The notes under the pieces are model-generated. The model worked only from the letters and a program-made list of their open reading frames with translations. It was not told the origin of the DNA and did not search any database. DNA of 7,117 nt from Eubacteriales Family XIII. Incertae Sedis bacterium. Lineage in GTDB: Bacteria; Bacillota; Clostridia; Peptostreptococcales; Anaerovoracaceae. Positions 6,378 through 7,117 of the stretch are shown here, one piece after another. Position 1 is the first letter of the stretch. Each line of letters begins with the position of its first letter. A program made the position numbers and the translations under genes. The stretch lies in the NCBI GenBank assembly GCA_031263875.1, contig JAISEX010000209.1, forward strand, positions 1 through 7,117, written 5' to 3'.

Positions 6378-7013
6378 ATGTTTTTTAAGATCGCTAAAAA
6401 ATGCGGGATCATTCCCGTGATAAAAATAGAGGACGCGGATAAGGCTGTTCCGCTTGCGAAAGCGCTGCTTGGCGGCGGCGTAAACGTCGCGGAAATCACG
6501 TTTAGAACGCCCGCCGCCGCGGACGCGATCGCAAAAATCGCGGCGGAAGTCCCGGAGATGTGCGTCGGGGCCGGAACGGTGGTCAATGCCAAGCAAGCCG
6601 GCATCGCAATAGATTCCGGCGCGAAATTTATCGTTTCGCCGGGGTTATTGCCGGAAGTCATCGAAGCGGCGCAGGGCGCGCGAATTCCCGTGCTGCCCGG
6701 AGTCGTGACGCCCTCCGAAATCATGAAAGGGCTTTCTTTCGGGTTAAGCGTGTTTAAATTTTTCCCCGCCGAACCGTTCGGGGGCCTGAAAACCATCAAG
6801 ACACTGGCCGCGCCGTTTGGGGACGTCAGGTTCGTCCCGACCGGCGGCATAGATGTGCGAAATATCGCTAAATATTGGAAATCCGATACGATCCTCGCCG
6901 TGGGCGGCAGCTTTGTCGCGCCGGAAGCGCTGATCGGAAGCGGTGATTTTGCGGCAATAACGCGGCGTTGCAAGGAAACCGCAGCGATGTTCCAAAGCAT
7001 TCGGAAGCCTTGA
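6378..7013 (+). CDS. eda: 2-keto-3-deoxy-6-phosphogluconate (KDPG/KHG) aldolase
   Basis: This 211-aa class I aldolase cleaves KDPG to pyruvate and glyceraldehyde-3-phosphate through a Schiff base. Catalytic residues match E. coli Eda: Glu39 (AEIT), Arg43 (FRTP) and the Schiff-base lysine Lys127 in FKFFPAE (126-132). Also visible are GAGTVVN (64-70), SPG (87-89), LPGVVTPSE (106-114), and the phosphate-binding PTGGI and VGGS near the C-terminus. The start ATG at 6378 has GAGG (6368-6371) at 6-nt spacing and gives the usual protein beginning just before CGIIPVIK. The frame stays open upstream to a TTG at 6297, with ATGs at 6321, 6333, 6351 and 6357, but those starts would add atypical residues. 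The 108-nt gap after uxuA may hold a separate promoter. With UxuA it needs a KDG kinase, which is absent here. Confidence 0.93.
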   Translation: MFFKIAKKCGIIPVIKIEDADKAVPLAKALLGGGVNVAEITFRTPAAADAIAKIAAEVPEMCVGAGTVVNAKQAGIAIDSGAKFIVSPGLLPEVIEAAQGARIPVLPGVVTPSEIMKGLSFGLSVFKFFPAEPFGGLKTIKTLAAPFGDVRFVPTGGIDVRNIAKYWKSDTILAVGGSFVAPEALIGSGDFAAITRRCKETAAMFQSIRKP

Positions 7014-7027
7014 ACTGACATTAAACT

Positions 7028-7033
7028 TATAAT
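7028..7033 (+). promoter_or_regulatory. Consensus -10 box after eda
   Basis: A perfect TATAAT occurs 15 bp after the eda stop codon in AT-rich DNA. No matching -35 lies at normal spacing: the TTGAAC at 7010-7015 is only 12 bp away. It could be an activator-dependent promoter for a gene beyond the window, or chance in AT-rich sequence. Confidence 0.3.
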
Positions 7034-7075
7034 GGAATTTAACGGAATCAACTTAATGGAATATTATGGAAATCA
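7031..7075 (+). repeat. Duplicated AATGGAAT...GGAA.TCA motif
   Basis: Two imperfect copies, 7031-7050 and 7055-7075, start 24 bp apart. Both begin AATGGAAT and both carry a second GGAA followed by TCA, with one inserted base in the second copy. GGAA thus occurs at 7034, 7044, 7058 and 7068, in pairs about one helical turn apart. It follows directly on the -10 box and may be a protein-binding array. Confidence 0.4.
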
Positions 7076-7117
7076 TGTGACCGCAAATTAGATCGGATGT
7101 AAGCCATAACCGTTTAC

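Noticed and set aside
6209..7051. 280-aa minus-strand open frame opposite eda
   Set aside because: Antisense to a protein with complete KDPG aldolase catalytic motifs; low-complexity and without a ribosome binding site.

Overview
The window looks like a chromosomal segment of a moderately GC-rich member of the Bacillota, most likely a clostridial or gut-type lineage. That assignment is inference. It rests on strong AGGAGG-type ribosome binding sites, an AraC regulator with an N-terminal domain of a type common in Firmicutes, a short (about 360 aa) UxuA, and a GPH-type sugar symporter. No rRNA, tRNA, CRISPR array or transposase is visible.

Left part (about 1-1600, minus strand): a two-gene abiE toxin-antitoxin / phage-abortive-infection module. 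The abiEi antitoxin gene comes first and overlaps the abiEii nucleotidyltransferase toxin gene by 4 bp (ATGA). A good promoter for the pair lies inside a 44-bp near-perfect inverted repeat just upstream of abiEi, which looks like the autoregulatory operator. This part is visibly more AT-rich than the rest and may be an acquired cassette. The outermost bases are AT-rich and hold only a tiny reading frame with a good ribosome binding site.

Middle (1781-2825): a minus-strand AraC-family regulator, then a 319-bp intergenic region containing several inverted and direct repeats and a candidate promoter. The regulator is divergent from the operon on its right and is the obvious candidate to control it.

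Right part (2826-7013, plus strand): a catabolic gene run of alpha/beta hydrolase, GPH-family cation:sugar symporter, mannonate dehydratase (uxuA) and KDPG/KHG aldolase (eda). UxuA makes 2-keto-3-deoxy-D-gluconate (KDG) from D-mannonate. After phosphorylation by a KDG kinase, Eda splits the product into pyruvate and glyceraldehyde-3-phosphate. The kinase, the uronate isomerase (uxaC) and the fructuronate reductase (uxuB) are not in this window. The set therefore reads as a mannonate, or mannonate-releasing ester or lactone, uptake and degradation operon that may continue beyond the right edge. After eda there is no clear terminator. Instead there is an AT-rich stretch with a consensus -10 box and a 24-bp-spaced duplicated ATGGAA motif.

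I found no clearly unprecedented system. The points most worth a second look are the abiE operator/promoter, the unexplained hydrolase that starts the mannonate operon, and the ATGGAA motifs on both sides of that operon.
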